Below are positions 21,701 to 33,941 of a DNA stretch of 64,000 bases, piece by piece. The stretch comes from Chenopodium formosanum. Taxonomy: Eukaryota > Streptophyta > Magnoliopsida > Caryophyllales > Amaranthaceae. Position 1 is the first letter of the stretch. Each line of letters begins with the position of its first letter. The position numbers and the translations under genes are program-made. The notes beneath the pieces were generated by a model. The model was not told the origin of the DNA. It saw nothing but the letters and a program-made list of their open reading frames with translations, and ran no database searches. The stretch covers positions 36,806,228 to 36,870,227 of the forward strand of contig CM044871.1 of NCBI GenBank assembly GCA_024500155.1, written 5' to 3'.

Positions 21701-22603
21701 GTCCTTCCGGACAAGTGTGCATTTAGTGTATAGCCCCTTTCCTATGTCTCTTCATGTCTCTTCATGAACTACAGAGTAAGATTACTCGTCATCTATGTTA
21801 CGTCCAGAAGTGTTTCTCGAAATTCGAGTTTGACTGTCAATAAGCAGATGATTTTTAAAATCCATCTGAGCACGTCCATGCATTTTCACAGTCTCGCTCT
21901 TCGAGAGGCCTTGTAAACAACAAGACATGTTCATTATTGTTAGTAGGGGGACATTTTCAGTCTTGCAATGTAGCTTCTCTTACTAAGAGGACCTAGATGC
22001 CTGATATCTGTCGTTATAATCCCTAGTTACGGAAGACATTTGGCGGATACCAAAGCGGACTAGTACTCAAACAAGAGACCTCCCACTACTTATGGTCAAG
22101 GAAAAGAGTTCCGATAGTAATAATGAAAAAAATACTTATGACGATTTTTAAATCTCTCAAAGTATTCTCATAGGTCGATCCAGTATGGTTCTAAACCAAT
22201 ACTTGTGCAAATGATTTATTTCCTTATAGCACAAGAAACGGTGCTATAAATCATACTACACACTAATCTCTAATGGTCATTAATCGTCCACAAAAAATAT
22301 GTCCTTGATTAGGGATAATTTTCGATTAAAATATTCAATGTTCACTTAATAAGTGTTTCTTTATCCAAGTCATCGACTTGATACCCTATTTTGAATATTT
22401 ATTAAAATTGAATGGACTCATTATTTAATTCTAAACCACAATTAAATAGAGACGGAGTGAATTAAATTTCATGAAAAATTTTAATTAATCCAAAAACTGA
22501 ATGGTTCATCATAGTGCTTTACATTAACATTGTCCAAAATTTAATTAAAACACTATAATATGAAAATCAAAGCCAGTTCGCGACATGCTTGATTCCCATT
22601 GCC
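21701..22603 (-). other. Copia 3' non-coding region
   Basis: About 900 bp between RNase H and the polypurine tract. I see no gene, tandem repeat or strong motif in it. Confidence 0.6.
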
Positions 22604-25170
22604 TCAATGTGTTTGTTGTGCTTCATTGTCATCCGTTCCCACTTTGCAAATTCTGATTTCACCCTCTATCTTCCATTCTCGAATCATGTGAAATCGCCTC
22701 TTGACATGTTTGACCTTCTGATGTTCTCGTGGCTCTCTAGCCTGAGCAATAGCTCTATTGTTGTCACAATGGAGGTCTATTGGACCCTTGATGGAGGGTA
22801 TAACACCAAGTTCATCAATGAACTTGCGAATCCAAACTGCCTCCTTGGCTGCCTCAGACGCTGCCAAGTACTCGGCTTCAGTTTTAGAATCTGCGGTTGT
22901 GCTTTGCATTGCACTCTTCCAACTAAACGCTCCTCCATCGAGACAGAATATGTATCCGGATTATGACTTGGAGTCGTCTCTATCTGTTTGGAAGCTTGCA
23001 TCGGTATATCCCTCAACAACCAATTCATCTTTGCCGCCATATACTAAGAATTTATCCTTGGCCGCAGTCCATTGCGCCTCTCCTAGGTCTGATTGGTTTC
23101 GGATCGTAGCACTCAAGGCATACGATACATCCGGCCTAGTACATATCATGGCATACATGATCGATCCAATAAGCGAAGCATATAGAATACGACTCATCCT
23201 TTCTCGCTCATCAGGTGTCTTTGGACACTGGTTCTTGCTTAAGGTTATGCCATGTGACATGGGTAGGTGTTCTCTCTTGGCTCCTTCCATTTGGAATCGA
23301 GCTAGTACCTTATCGATGTAAGTACTTTGACTCATTCCTATCATCCTCTTTGATCTATCCCTATAGATCTTGATGCCTAGTATGTACTGAGCCTCTCCCA
23401 AGTCTTTCATTGAAAAACATTTCCCGAGCCAAGCCTTTACAGACTCTAACAACGGAATGCTATTTCCAATGAGCAAAATGTCATCGACATATAAGACTAG
23501 GAAGGCGATGTCACTCCCACTAACCTTCTTGTAAAGACAAGACTCATCTGGATTCTTGATAAATGGACTTCTTAAGCTTGCATACCTTCTTAGGATTGTT
23601 CTGGTCGTCAAAACCTTCAGGCTGTGTCATGTACACAATTTCTTCCAAAATTCCATTGAGGAAGGCGGTTTTGACGTCCATCTGCCATATTTCATAATTG
23701 TAATGTGCAGCAATCGCTAGAAGAATTCGAACGGACTTAAGCATAGCTACTGGAGAAAAGGTTTCATCATAATCAACGCCGTGAATTTGCCTGTAACCTT
23801 TTGCTACCAGCCTTGCTTTGTAAATGAATACATTTCCATCTTTTTTGGTTTTCATCTTGATAACCCATTTACATCCGATAGGTGTGTAACCTACGGGTAA
23901 ATCAACCAAGTCCCACACTTGATTTTCAAACATGGAGTCCATTTCGGATTTCATGGCCTCTTGCCATTTTGCAGAATCAGGGCTCATCAAAGCTTTCTTG
24001 TAGGTTGCCGGCTCATCTCCTTCCACTACTAGGATGTCCTGATCTTCGGTTAATACAACACCGAGATATCTGTCAAGTTGAGATCTTGGCCGAGTTGACC
24101 TACGTAGGGTAATGGACTGAGCATTTGCATTGTCGGTTTGACTTTGCATATTTTAACTTTGACCAATGTCAACAGATGCTTCGTGAGCACTTTGATTGTC
24201 AACTTGTCCTTGTTGCTCGTCCTCTTGAACTTCGTCGAATTCGATTTTCCTCCCACTTGTCATTTTGGAGAGATGCTCCTTCTCCAAAAAGACATCATCA
24301 CGAGCAACAAACACTTTGTTCTCGAATTTGTTGTAGAAGTAATACCCTTTGGTTTCTTTTGGATAACCCACAAAGTAAACCTTGTCAGATTTTGGATGAA
24401 GTTTGTTAGAAATGAGTTTCTTGACATATGCTTCGCATCCCCAAATCTTGATAAAAGACAACCTTGGAGGTTTATTTGTCCATTATTCATATGGAGTCTT
24501 TTCCACTGCCTTTGACGGAGCACGATTCAGTGTAAGTGCCGCAGTTAAAAGTGCATGTCCCCAGAAAGAGATTGGAAGTTCACTAAGACCCATAGTCGAT
24601 CAGACCATGTCTAACAAGGTTTGATTCCTCCTTTCAGATACTCCATTCCATTGCGGAGTTCCCGGAGGTGTCAACTCTGAAATTATTCCATGTTCTTTCA
24701 GATGGTCATCGAATTCTTGGCTCAAATATTCGCCACTTCGATCCGATCGAAGTGCTTTGATTTTCTTGCCGAGTTGGTTTTCAACTTCGTTCTGAAATTC
24801 CTTGAATTTATCAAACGATTCAGATTTGTGCGACATTAGATAGACATAACCATATCTATTATAGTCGTCCGTGAAGGTTATGAAATACTGATAACCACTC
24901 CTTGCGAGTGTACTCATTGGCCCACATACATCGGTGTGTATTAGTCCCAATAAGTCACCGGCCCTTTCTCCCAACTTGGAGAATGGTTGCTTTATCATCT
25001 TGCTTAATAAACATCCTTCGCAATTCTCAAAGGATTCTAAATCAAATGAGTCAAGAATACCTTCTTGATGCATTTGATGTTAATGTGGCCAAGACGAAAT
25101 TGCCACAAGTAAGTTTGACTAGACGGTGTAGTCTTAACTTTCTTTGCATTGGTATCAAACATTTTGTCTA
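22604..25170 (-). pseudogene. pol: Copia pol: integrase, RT, RNase H
   Basis: The integrase zinc region starts with WQFRLGHIN (about 25110) and CEGCLLSKM. The core shows the DDE residues in HTDVCGPM, LRSDRSGEY and NGVSERRNQTL (25000-24620). Next are the post-core WGCEAYVKKL and VYFVGYPKETKGYYFY (24440-24330). RT follows (WVIKMKTKKDG, DYDETFSPVA, MDVKTAFLNG), with an intact YVDD at 23488-23477. RNase H has GYTDASFQTD and STTADSKTEAEYLA, ending near 22604. There are stops near 24600 and 24480 and a frame break near 23600. Two spots look like in-frame losses: SIYQESR, where GLKQASR is expected, and QWTAAKDKF, where a longer link is usual. It cannot make a full polyprotein. Confidence 0.9.
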
Positions 25171-25463
25171 AAAACACGTGAAAGTGTCATTCCATAAATA
25201 TATTCAAGATATCAAAACAAAAGTCTTAGTTGATGAAAACGACGTCCAACATCGGAAATACATCAAAAGTATGGTGCATAAAACTAAATAAATTCTACTT
25301 CTTTAAACAAAACATGAGATTACAAGTTTTCTTGGATAGATCACCTTCATCCTACTTGTGTACTCATTTCCACATGAAAAAGCACTGCTCACTTGGTTCC
25401 TGAAAAAAGAGTGTATTGTGAGTCAATTTTCCGGTATCTAATACCTTTTAAAATTGCTTATAT
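25171..25463 (-). other. Region where copia protease is expected but not readable
   Basis: Between gag and integrase about 290 bp remain. I find no DTG/DSG-centred protease context in a usable frame; only a stray LDTG-like reading occurs near 25440. The protease is probably deleted or decayed. Confidence 0.5.
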
Positions 25464-26333
25464 TCAAGTGTTTAAGATGATACCTGAGGTTGAGGTTACT
25501 TTTCCTTTCGCCTCATCATCCAGATACTTGCTGCATTCTCTTTTGTAGTGTCTGGGGTTACCACAATAGAAGCAGCGCATCTTCCTCTTGTCTTTGAACT
25601 CCTTCTTCCTTGGTCTAAGGGCAAAGTTAGCCTTCTTGCAAGAATAGGTCTTTTGGAGCTCTTGGATGACTTCCTTTAAGGACAGTGTATCCCTATTGGC
25701 GGTGAGACGCATTTTAAGCCCCACATATCCCGAGTGAAGAGAGATAAGAAGCATATGAGCCACTTGCTCGTCTTCCACTGGTTTGCCAATTAGCTCCAGA
25801 TGGTTGAATAGCCTTGTCACGTTAATTACATGAGCTTGAAGTGGCATTCCGGGCCTAAGTCTCGGATTGTAGACTTTTCCCCACACCTCTTGTCTTTCTT
25901 TTGCGAGACAACCATCTTGAGGTGGCTTGATCCTCACTTCGGAGAGTGACCTAGTCACATCCTACACGTGACCATCATAATTGCCTCTAGCACTTTTGGT
26001 GACCCTCAAATTGACTACATCCTCAAGAGCTTTGAGCATCATGTCCGGAAAATAGTCGGAGAAAATCTCCTTCCATTGAACCAGGATGGAGTTTGCCATG
26101 AGTTTCGAAACTCTCTTGCAATCCATGCTCCATTCTTCATGAGCTTCATCACTCATGATCCCTTTCGAGTAGAAACTCGGGATCGGAGTGTCCAAGATAT
26201 TCTCTAGGTAGCAATTTCTAAGTGTCTTTCGGAGTTCATCTTCCCATTCCTTAAAGTTCACCAAATTGAGCAAAAATGGTAACTTTTCGGGAAGTTCCGG
26301 GTACACAAGGTCGTTGTCATTAGTTGAAGACAT
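25464..26333 (-). pseudogene. gag: Copia gag, one in-frame stop
   Basis: Starts at ATG 26333 (MSSTNDNDLVYPELPEKLP). The gag domain follows: FKEWEDELRKTLRN, then NSILVQWKEIFSDYFP. After GNYDGHV comes a single TAG in frame at about 25960, and the same frame continues with DVTRSLSEVRI, MPLQAHVINVTRLFNHL and QLVEDE-like sequence. A complete CCHC knuckle, CFYCGNPRHYKREC, lies near 25580-25540. The product would be the capsid/nucleocapsid precursor. Length, about 290 codons, is normal for copia gag. Apart from the stop it is well preserved. Confidence 0.85.
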
Positions 26334-28027
26334 GATTCTACAATTGAAAGAATTTTAAAAAACCATTCAAAATTACTTAAATAAGATTTAATTTTATTCA
26401 TCGAAATTTTCAATACTTATTTAGCGTCTTATTTATACATAAAATTGTCCCTATTTTGTGAACATAAGGCGATTCCAAGATCGAAAGAAATAAAGAGTGG
26501 TTAAGCATGCTTTGGCTTTTCTTAACACTCAGTCTTCTAGGGTAAGCATTGCCTTGCTAATGGCTCTAAGCCACTCTTGGTTAGACAATCGTCGCATCTA
26601 ATGCATCTTTGACGATGTATCTCTTTTGCCACAGTATGTGAGGACTCCTCACTCATACCGATTAGTTAAACCAAAACCAACGTGCACACCCGGTGTGCCT
26701 TATGAGCCTGGGAGAAGTGATGGCACCTTGCTTTGGCGTAGCCTACCATCACCCTCGTTCGGCTGGTAAGTGTTGTTTTGGAAAGGCAAGTTTGACTCAA
26801 TATTATTAGGGACCTAGGATTTCTATGTTGGTTGATTTAAGTGAACTTAACTAATCATCGCTACATAAAGAAAACCTAAACATACATCTAACGAATAATT
26901 CACATGTATATATAAGCATAAAATATAAAGCGAAATTATAGATGCATATTGGCAACTAGCATGACCCCTTGAATTCTTCAAATCTTCAAAAGGTCTTCAT
27001 TTGCAATTCAAGGCTTTGTCTTCCAAGATACGCCGTCTTCCAGACTTAACCAAACTATGCAAATACTAGTGTCTACGACTAGGAATAATCTAAATATTAA
27101 GGTACAAAAATACTTAACGGTGCGTAGACCGTATTTAGATTTACAAAAATACATAACGGCACGTAGTCCATATTTTTTATCCTAATCGGGTCCCACTAGT
27201 TGCCATTTCATAAAACCTGTGAGAGAGAATATATATTTCATCCATCCATTCACTATTTGTGAATGGCCCATGCAATTTACAATATTGAACAAGTAAAATG
27301 CATTTAAACAACGCGCACAATAGTAACTAATCTAGGTGGTTAATCCGATTAACACGCTTAATTAAAACTAGTCAAAGTTGTTTAACCGATTATGTAATTT
27401 GATGTCATTAATTAATTGAAGCTCCCATTAAATTCCGCATTTCCCTTAATTAATCCAATTAATTAAGTTGGTAGCACCCAAACTTGTCAAAATAAAATTT
27501 TTCCAACGCCGCTCAAAATCGAGGCCTAGCCTCCCAAAATTTTAATTAAAATAAACAAAATTAATTAAAATAAATAAAACGGCAAAATAAGCAATATTAA
27601 GCCAACCTCATTTCAAGTGGCTTTCTCTTTAAGCGTTTTGCCAAGGAAACTCGAATAATCGCGGCTCATGCAAACAAAGAATACTATGGCTATTCACCTC
27701 AACGCACCAAGCATATTCACACACAAAAAAAAACTCCGCACACACGGCCCGCGGCAAGCAGCCATGGGCTGCTGCCACTGCCGCACGCACGCGCACGCAC
27801 AGCCATGGCTGCTGGTGCGTGGCTGCTGCGGCCGTGTGTTGCTGCCGCGCGTGTGGCCGCACGCAAGGCGGGGCAGCCATCTTGGCAACCACATGCGGGC
27901 TGCTATGCAGCCCGGCTAGCCAAGGGTGGTTCTTTGCCTTGTTTTGCGTGCCATGGCCTCGGGATTTGATCCCATTTCGCGAGACATAATTAATTAATTC
28001 TAAATTAATTTTAGAACTAACTCAATG

Positions 28028-28082
<55 letters not shown>

Positions 28083-28956
28083 AACAAGTCTAACTTAATA
28101 AAATTTCAAAGTGCAAATAACCAAAATAATTCCAAGAACCATTCTTAATTAAATTGGTTTAGCTTGGTGCAATAACAAAGTTGAGGCAATTTCTCACTTT
28201 TAATTTAATCAATTTAAATTAAACTTGAGAATTTCACAAAGTAAGGGGAAGTTGGAAAAATATGAACTTTAATGTTCAAATGAAAATTTCAACATCTAAA
28301 TTTTGTGAATCCTTGAAAATTATATCTTCCAACATGAGGATAACCAAATTTCTATCACAAAAATTGAATCTTTATTTTTCCAATCAACTCAAAATGATTA
28401 AAACAACAAAGTTTAATAGAAAATAACATGGAATTTAGTGGTTTTTAAACTTATCACAAATAAAGATTGAATCTTTAAAACTTAGGAAGCCTAAAAACAA
28501 AAATTTTCACACTAAAAAGCAATTAGTTTGCAATTATCTGAAAATAAATCAACCTTTAAGCATCAAATACTACCAAGTAAGTGTGCTTTAAGAGGACTTA
28601 AAAAAGCAGAAAATAATGCAAATAATCAACCACATAATCAACAAGTTATGCCATTAATTTCAAGGTTAGAAAAGACTTAAAAATTTTCATCAAAAACAAA
28701 AAATCCCTCGAAAAAGGCATTTTTGGTCAGAATTTGGCTAAAATCACAGTCCCACAGGGCTAAAAACCTTTCCAGAACACCTTTTCCACCCAAAATTCAC
28801 TATTTGTGGGCGAAAATCTGGGTTCTGGGCCAAATTCGACATTAAAAACGGGATTAAAATAAATAAAACCGAGCTACTAATCTAATTAGCAACTCAAACC
28901 AGAAAAATAAGCCAAAATAAACCTTGAAAAACATGATTATAAAAATAAACGAGAGG
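26334..28956 (-). other. Copia leader, unusually long, with GC-rich island and A50-like tract
   Basis: About 2.6 kb between primer site and gag, with no gene. The GC-rich stretch (27730-27930) contains GGCTGCTG/CAGCAGCC-type motifs similar to the island in the LTRs. A 49-base A run follows at 28031-28079. The frames at 27629-27919 run through the GC-rich part on both strands and do not look like proteins. Confidence 0.6.
28031..28079 (+). repeat. Poly-A tract (49 bp)
   Basis: Uninterrupted A run in the copia leader, poly-T in the element's orientation. No retroposon adjoins it. Confidence 0.9.
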
Positions 28957-28970
28957 GGCTCCGATACCGC
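28957..28970 (-). promoter_or_regulatory. Copia primer binding site
   Basis: Minus strand GCGGTATCGGAGCC, directly after the 5' LTR end CCCCAACA. Close to TGGTATCAGAGCC, the initiator tRNA-Met type. Confidence 0.75.
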
Positions 28971-30279
28971 TGTTGGGGTTAGTTGAGTCCGACTCACCGC
29001 GGAAACAACCCCGACCCAAGGAACCACTCGTAATTAATAAAACCATAAAGCATAAATAAATAAACACAAGAAAATGGAAGAACAAATCATCCTTGAAGCG
29101 AGCTTCGCCCTCTCAAAACGGGTTCTTACTTGAAAGCCTTAAGCACCGCAAATGCCGTGCCTCCAACGGTATCCAACCACAAAGGACGAACACGACTTTT
29201 TAGGTCCCCTACCTTGGAGTTAGCAAGGTCCGACCAAAACCCAAGTGTTAATAGAAGTTAAGAATTTTTCCCAAAATATGGAATGCTCTTTCTAACTCCC
29301 ACTAAAGCACTTTACTCCATATCCCAAGGTTGGTATTTATAGAGGAAAGTATGAGTGGGAATTTCTATCCCATCAATGTGGGATCATGAAATTCCACAAA
29401 TTAATTTAAAGCTAAATTAAATTAAAATTGCATACTAATAATAAATCTACAAGTAGCATTACCATGTGAAATGGGTTGATGAGGACCACATGGAGAGTAG
29501 GGGACCATACTTGCTCCCCACTCAATACTCTCCTTGTGCCACATGTCCTTACCCACTTGCTCCCATATTCCTCAAGCTTCCCCATAGTGACCGGCCCTAT
29601 GGCCCAGCCACGAGCCCAACCCCGCATCAAGATGCGGGCTGCTGCTGTGCGCGCAAGCCACGCACTTGGTGCGGGCTTGCTGCTGAGCGTGGCTGCTAGT
29701 GCATGCGCAGCTAGCACGCCTAGCTTGCGGCAGCTAGCTGCTGCATGAACCACGTGCACGCGGCTGCTAGCTGCTGTTCTACGTGGCTGCTAGCACGGTG
29801 CGCTAGCACGCATCTAGCCAGCCATGCTAGGCTCGGCTTGGTGCGCTTGCTAGCCACCTATGCTTGGACATTTTTGCCCCTAGCATTCGGATGCTCGGGG
29901 CACTCCAATGCTAGGGGTATTTTGGGAATATGGTCGATTTATTATTATTTTGCGCGGCTCGTTTTTTTATTATTTTTGACTCGACTTCCGACGATCGGTT
30001 TCGACGCTCCAAGCTCGTATTACCGACGTCTAAATATTTAACACTCGGGCGACGAATTAATTTCTTCTGAATTAATTCGTCGAGTCGGTTCGTATATTTT
30101 GCTTGGGTGTGACCCGAAGGGGTCAGTCAAGATTAAGCTGTAATATTAATTATATTAATATTACTAATCGAAAGTGGGCTCCACCCAGGCATTCCGATCA
30201 CTCAACCTTACTGAATATATTAGCTTTCTAATAATTTTGAACCCGCTATCAGAATAATACACTTGTTCGAAGTACACCA
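28971..30279 (-). repeat. Copia 5' LTR (1309 bp)
   Basis: Minus strand starts TGGTGTACTTCGAAC at 30279 and ends CCCCAACA at 28971. TATAAATA box at 29341-29334. The GC-rich island at about 29590-29840 is shared with the other LTR. Its outer flank is Athila integrase sequence, which the copia interrupts after PLDPNEKN. Confidence 0.9.
29334..29341 (-). promoter_or_regulatory. Putative TATA box, copia 5' LTR
   Basis: TATAAATA in the sense of the element, about 940 bp into the LTR. Confidence 0.5.
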
Positions 30280-31470
30280 TTCTTTTCATTGGGATCCAAA
30301 GGATCAAGCATTATACATTCGATGACACTAACTTCTTCCTTGAAAAAGTAATGCTTTAAACAATGACCATTAACCATAAACTTGTTACCATCCCCATCTA
30401 ACTCAAATGAGCCATAAGGAGTAGTGTTTGATATCACAAAAGGACCCGACCACTTTGACTTGATTTTACCCGGAAACAAACGAAGCCTTGAGTTGAAAAG
30501 CAAAACCTTGTCTCCAACCTTAAAGCTCTTGTTTCGAATATGTTGGTCATGCCACTTTTTGGTCTTCTCCTTATATAACCTTGAGCTCTCATATGCATCA
30601 TCTCTAAGCTCTTCAAGTTCATTGATCTTAAGCAATCTCTTCTCACTGGCCAACGATAAATCCATATTGAGTTCTTTGATGGCCCACCAAGCCTTGTATT
30701 CTAACTCAACCGGCAAGTGACAAGCCTTTCCATAGACCAACCTATAGGGGGTCGCGCCGATTGGAGTCTTTTACGCCGTCCTAAGAGCCCATAGTGTGTC
30801 ATCAAGTTTGAGAGACCAATCTTTCCTTGATTTGTTCACCATGCTTTCAAGAATATTTTTCATTTCACGATTCGAAACCTCCACTTGTCCTTAAGTTTGA
30901 GGGTGGTAAGGTAATCCAACCTTGTAATGAACGCCATACCTCTTGAGAAGAGCTTCAAATTGGTTTTTGGCGAAATGGCAGCCTCTTTAACTAATTAGCA
31001 CCCTCGAAACCCCAAACCTAGGAAAAATGATCTTCATTAGAAGCTTAAGCACAACCTTGTGATCGTTGGTAGGTGAGGGTATGGCTTCAATCCATTTCGT
31101 TATATAATAAACCGTTACCAATATATATAGATTTCTACAAGAAGAAACAAAAGGCCCCTGAAAGTCTACTCCCCATACATAAATGGGCTCAACTTCTAAG
31201 ACATTTCGTTGAGGCATTTCATCTCTTTTGGTTATGCCACCACTCCTTTGATACCTATCACATTGTGAAACGAACTTGTGGGCATCCTTATGTATCGTTG
31301 GCCATCATAATAGAGATTGAGAAATTTTTGCCACCGTCTTATCAACACCCCCATGTCCTCCACATGGTAGAGAATGACAATGCTCAAAAACTCCTTTGAT
31401 TTCATGATCCGGAACACATTTTCGAAAAATGCCATCTCCGCATTGTTTGAAGAAGTATGGGTCATTCAAA
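30280..31470 (-). pseudogene. Athila integrase
   Basis: Minus-strand reading: zinc-binding remnant (RRWQKFLNLYYDGQRY, near 31330). The core then starts EVEPIYVWGVDFQGPF, with its first catalytic Asp intact, and runs through YILVTVYYITKWIEA to FPRFGVSRVLIS. There a stop replaces the second catalytic Asp (ISDGG expected), near 31000. After frame breaks, the C-terminal part is open (30740-30280): MVYGKACHLPVELEYKAWW, SRLRLFPGKIKSKWSGPF, FMVNGHCLKHYF. The protein would insert element cDNA into the genome but is inactive here. The last residues before the LTR are PLDPNEKN. Confidence 0.85.
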
Positions 31471-31519
31471 AAATACCTCCTCACTTCCTTGAAAAACCTC
31501 TTCTTTTGCTGAGAAGAAA

Positions 31520-33400
31520 ACTCCTAGAGAGTTACTCCACAAGGAAGATAATTTGCAATGTCCGCATACCAAGGGATACATGTTAAAGCCATAGCCATGA
31601 GAGCTTTAAATCCTATCTCATCATTGATTGGTACATCATCTTTGTTCTCAAAAGGTAGCCTAGACAAATTATCCGCAACGTATTTCTCCGCTCCCTTTTT
31701 GTCCCTCATTTCTATGTGAAAATCTTGAAGAGAGAGAACCCAACAGATTAGGCGAGGCTTTGCTTCCTTCTTAGTCATGAGATATCGCACCGCAATATGA
31801 TCCGTGTACACAATCACCTTAGAGAAAATAAGATAGGACCTAAACTTATCAAAGGCAAAAACAACCGCTAGCATTTCCTTCTCCGTTGTTGTATAGTTCT
31901 TTTGAGCTTCATCAAGAGTCCTACTTGCATAGTAGATGACACATGATTTTCATTCTTTCTTTTGTCCAAGCACGACACCCACTGCAAAATTACTCGCATC
32001 GCACATTAGCTCAAAAGGCAAGCTCCAATCCAGAGCTTGCACAACGGGAGAGGAAATGAGAGCTTCCTTGAGCTTACGAAATTCTTCAAGGCAAGCCTCA
32101 TTGAAGTTAAAAGCAACATCCTTTTGAGTAATTCGATCAAAGGTTTGGTGATTGATGAAAAGTCTTTGATAAATCTCCGGTAGAAACCGGCATGCCCAAG
32201 AGAAGCTCGTACTCCCGTTATAGAAGTAGGAGGGGGCAATTTCTCAATCACCGAAACTTTGGCCGGATCAACCTCAATGCCATTTTTTGAAACTTTATGG
32301 CCGAGGACAATACTCTCCTCGACCATGAAGTGGCATTTTTCCCAATTCAAAACCAAACTCGTCTCTTGACACCTTTTCAAAACTTTTTCAAGGTTAAAAA
32401 GACAATTGTCAAAAGACGAGCCACCAACACTAAAATCATCCATGAACACTTAAATTTCTTTTTCAAGCATCTCAGAGAAAATGGATGTCATGCATCTTTG
32501 AAAGGTAGAAGGAGCATTACATAAACCGAATGGCATTATTTGGTATGCAAATGTCCCATATGGACATGTGAAAGTAGTTTTCTCTTGACCGCTTGGATGG
32601 ATTGGGATTTGGAAGAATCCGGAATACCCATCCAAGAAAAAAAAGAAAGCATGTTGAGAGAGCGTCTCAAGCATTTGGTCCATGAATGGGAGAGGAAAAT
32701 GATCTTTTTTGGTGTTTTTGTTCAACCTCCTATAATCTATACACATTCTCCACCCGGTCACCGTCCGGGTGGAGATTTCCTCTCCTCCTTCACCTTTAAT
32801 TATGGTCATCCCACCCTTTTTTAGAACTACATGAACCGGGCTAACCCACTTGCTATCAAAGATAGCATTGATGATGCCCGCCTCACGTAGTTTCAAAATT
32901 TCTTTCTTCACAACTTCTTGAAGGTTAGGGTTCAACCTTCTTTGAGGTTCAATGGAGGTGGAATGATCATTTTCAAGATGAATACGATGCATGCATAATG
33001 AAGGGATAATACCTTTGATATCATCAATGTTGTACCCTATCATATCCTTATATTTTCTCAAAACATCAAGAATTTTTTCCAAATTAAGACCATCTAGGGT
33101 AGCATTGACAATAATAGGGTATTTTCCCTCTTTATCAAGAAAAGAATATTTCAAAGAAGGGAGAAGGGGCTTGAGTTCTTTCTTAGGAGGAGGCTTAGAA
33201 CTCTCCTCCAATTTCTCCTCCTTGGACTCAAGCTTGATCTCAACTTGTTGTTCAACCTCCTCCTTTGAAGATTCCTCCATTGCCATGAAAAACTCTTTAG
33301 CCTCTTGGGAGTAGAACTCTTCTTTGCGTGTAAGAGCTTCTATCATTGGATCTTGAAGCCTCATCACGACCCTCCCCAAGAGATCTAGCTCCTCATTCAC
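31520..33400 (-). pseudogene. Athila RT and RNase H
   Basis: Long open part 33400-32450. An N-terminal Glu/Lys-rich linker (SKEEVEQQVEIKLESKEEK) is followed by the RT fingers and palm: SPVHVVLKKGG, GWRMCIDYRRLNKNTKKDHF, FLDGYSGFFQIPI, MPFGLCNAPSTFQRCM. A TAA follows EMLEKEI, immediately before VFMDDFSVGGSS (32449). FMDD is normal for Athila. The frame continues to LGHKVSKNGIEVDPAKV. RNase H is broken by another stop in GQKKE-stop-KSC (about 31957), then ASRTLDEAQKNYTTTEKEM, VYTDHIAVRYL and VADNLSRLPFE (31640). It could function only if the nonsense codons were absent. Confidence 0.9.
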
Positions 33401-33415
33401 AACATCAACTCTATA

Positions 33416-33941
33416 TCATTTTTCTACCATGGGGGTCTTGAGCAACTTAGAAAACTCAAAGACAATCTTCTCATCGGCCACCTCACATGTGATGGTGTTG
33501 TTCTTGCAAATTATGACCGCCCCCAAAGTTTTAAGAGATTCACGTCCCAAAATCAAAGGAGTGTTAACATCTTCCTCCATATCCATCACTACTAAGTCAC
33601 AAGGCACTTAGATGTGTCCCACTTGAATTGGAACATCCTCAAGCTCTCCACAAGGTAATTTCACCGACCGATCGGCCAATTGAATTGTCTTCCTTGTAAG
33701 GATCATCTCTATATTGAGTTTTTGAGCAATGGATACAGGGATTAAACTAACACTTGCTCCAAGATCGGCTAAGGCACCCCTAGCTTCCATGTTCCCAATT
33801 TTCACCGGCAAAGTGAAACCTCTCGGGTCTTTTTCCTTCTTGGGCATCTTGTGTTGGACAAGAGCACTCACTTGATGTGGAAGGGTGATAATTAGCTCAT
33901 CATTGAGCTTCCTCTTGTTGGTGAGAATATCTTTGAGGAAC
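33416..33941 (-). pseudogene. Athila protease, one in-frame stop
   Basis: Minus strand: FLKDILTNKRKLNDE, then SALVQHKMPKKEKDPRGFTL, the active-site context ALADLGASVSLIPVS (DLGAS, as in Athila-type aspartic proteases) and IQLADRSVKLPCGELEDV. After QVGHI a TAA occurs at about 33610, and the same frame goes on as VPCDLVVMDMEEDVNTPLIL. The protein would cut the Gag-Pol precursor. The first residues join to gag at 41511 once the inserted element is ignored. Confidence 0.85.

Larger units (their letters stand above)
20372..30279 (-). mobile_element. Tork-like Ty1/copia element with two LTRs
   Basis: Minus-strand order: 5' LTR (30279-28971), primer site (28970-28957), long leader (28956-26334), gag (26333-25464), integrase, RT, RNase H (25170-22604), 3' non-coding (22603-21701), polypurine tract (21700-21681), 3' LTR (21680-20372). 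Integrase before RT is the copia order. Both LTRs are 1309 bp. The two outer flanks differ (Ogre LTR on one side, Athila integrase on the other) and show no 5-bp duplication. Genes carry stops and small deletions, and no protease is readable. The Tork assignment is by resemblance only. Confidence 0.85.

Noticed and set aside
21701..22600. tRNA, rRNA or small RNA gene in gene-free stretches here and elsewhere in the window
   Set aside because: No cloverleaf, A/B-box pair or rRNA-like sequence found by eye; a tRNA scan would be decisive.
28031..28079. Poly-A tail of a LINE, SINE or processed pseudogene
   Set aside because: No retroposon sequence upstream and no duplication; it lies within the copia leader.
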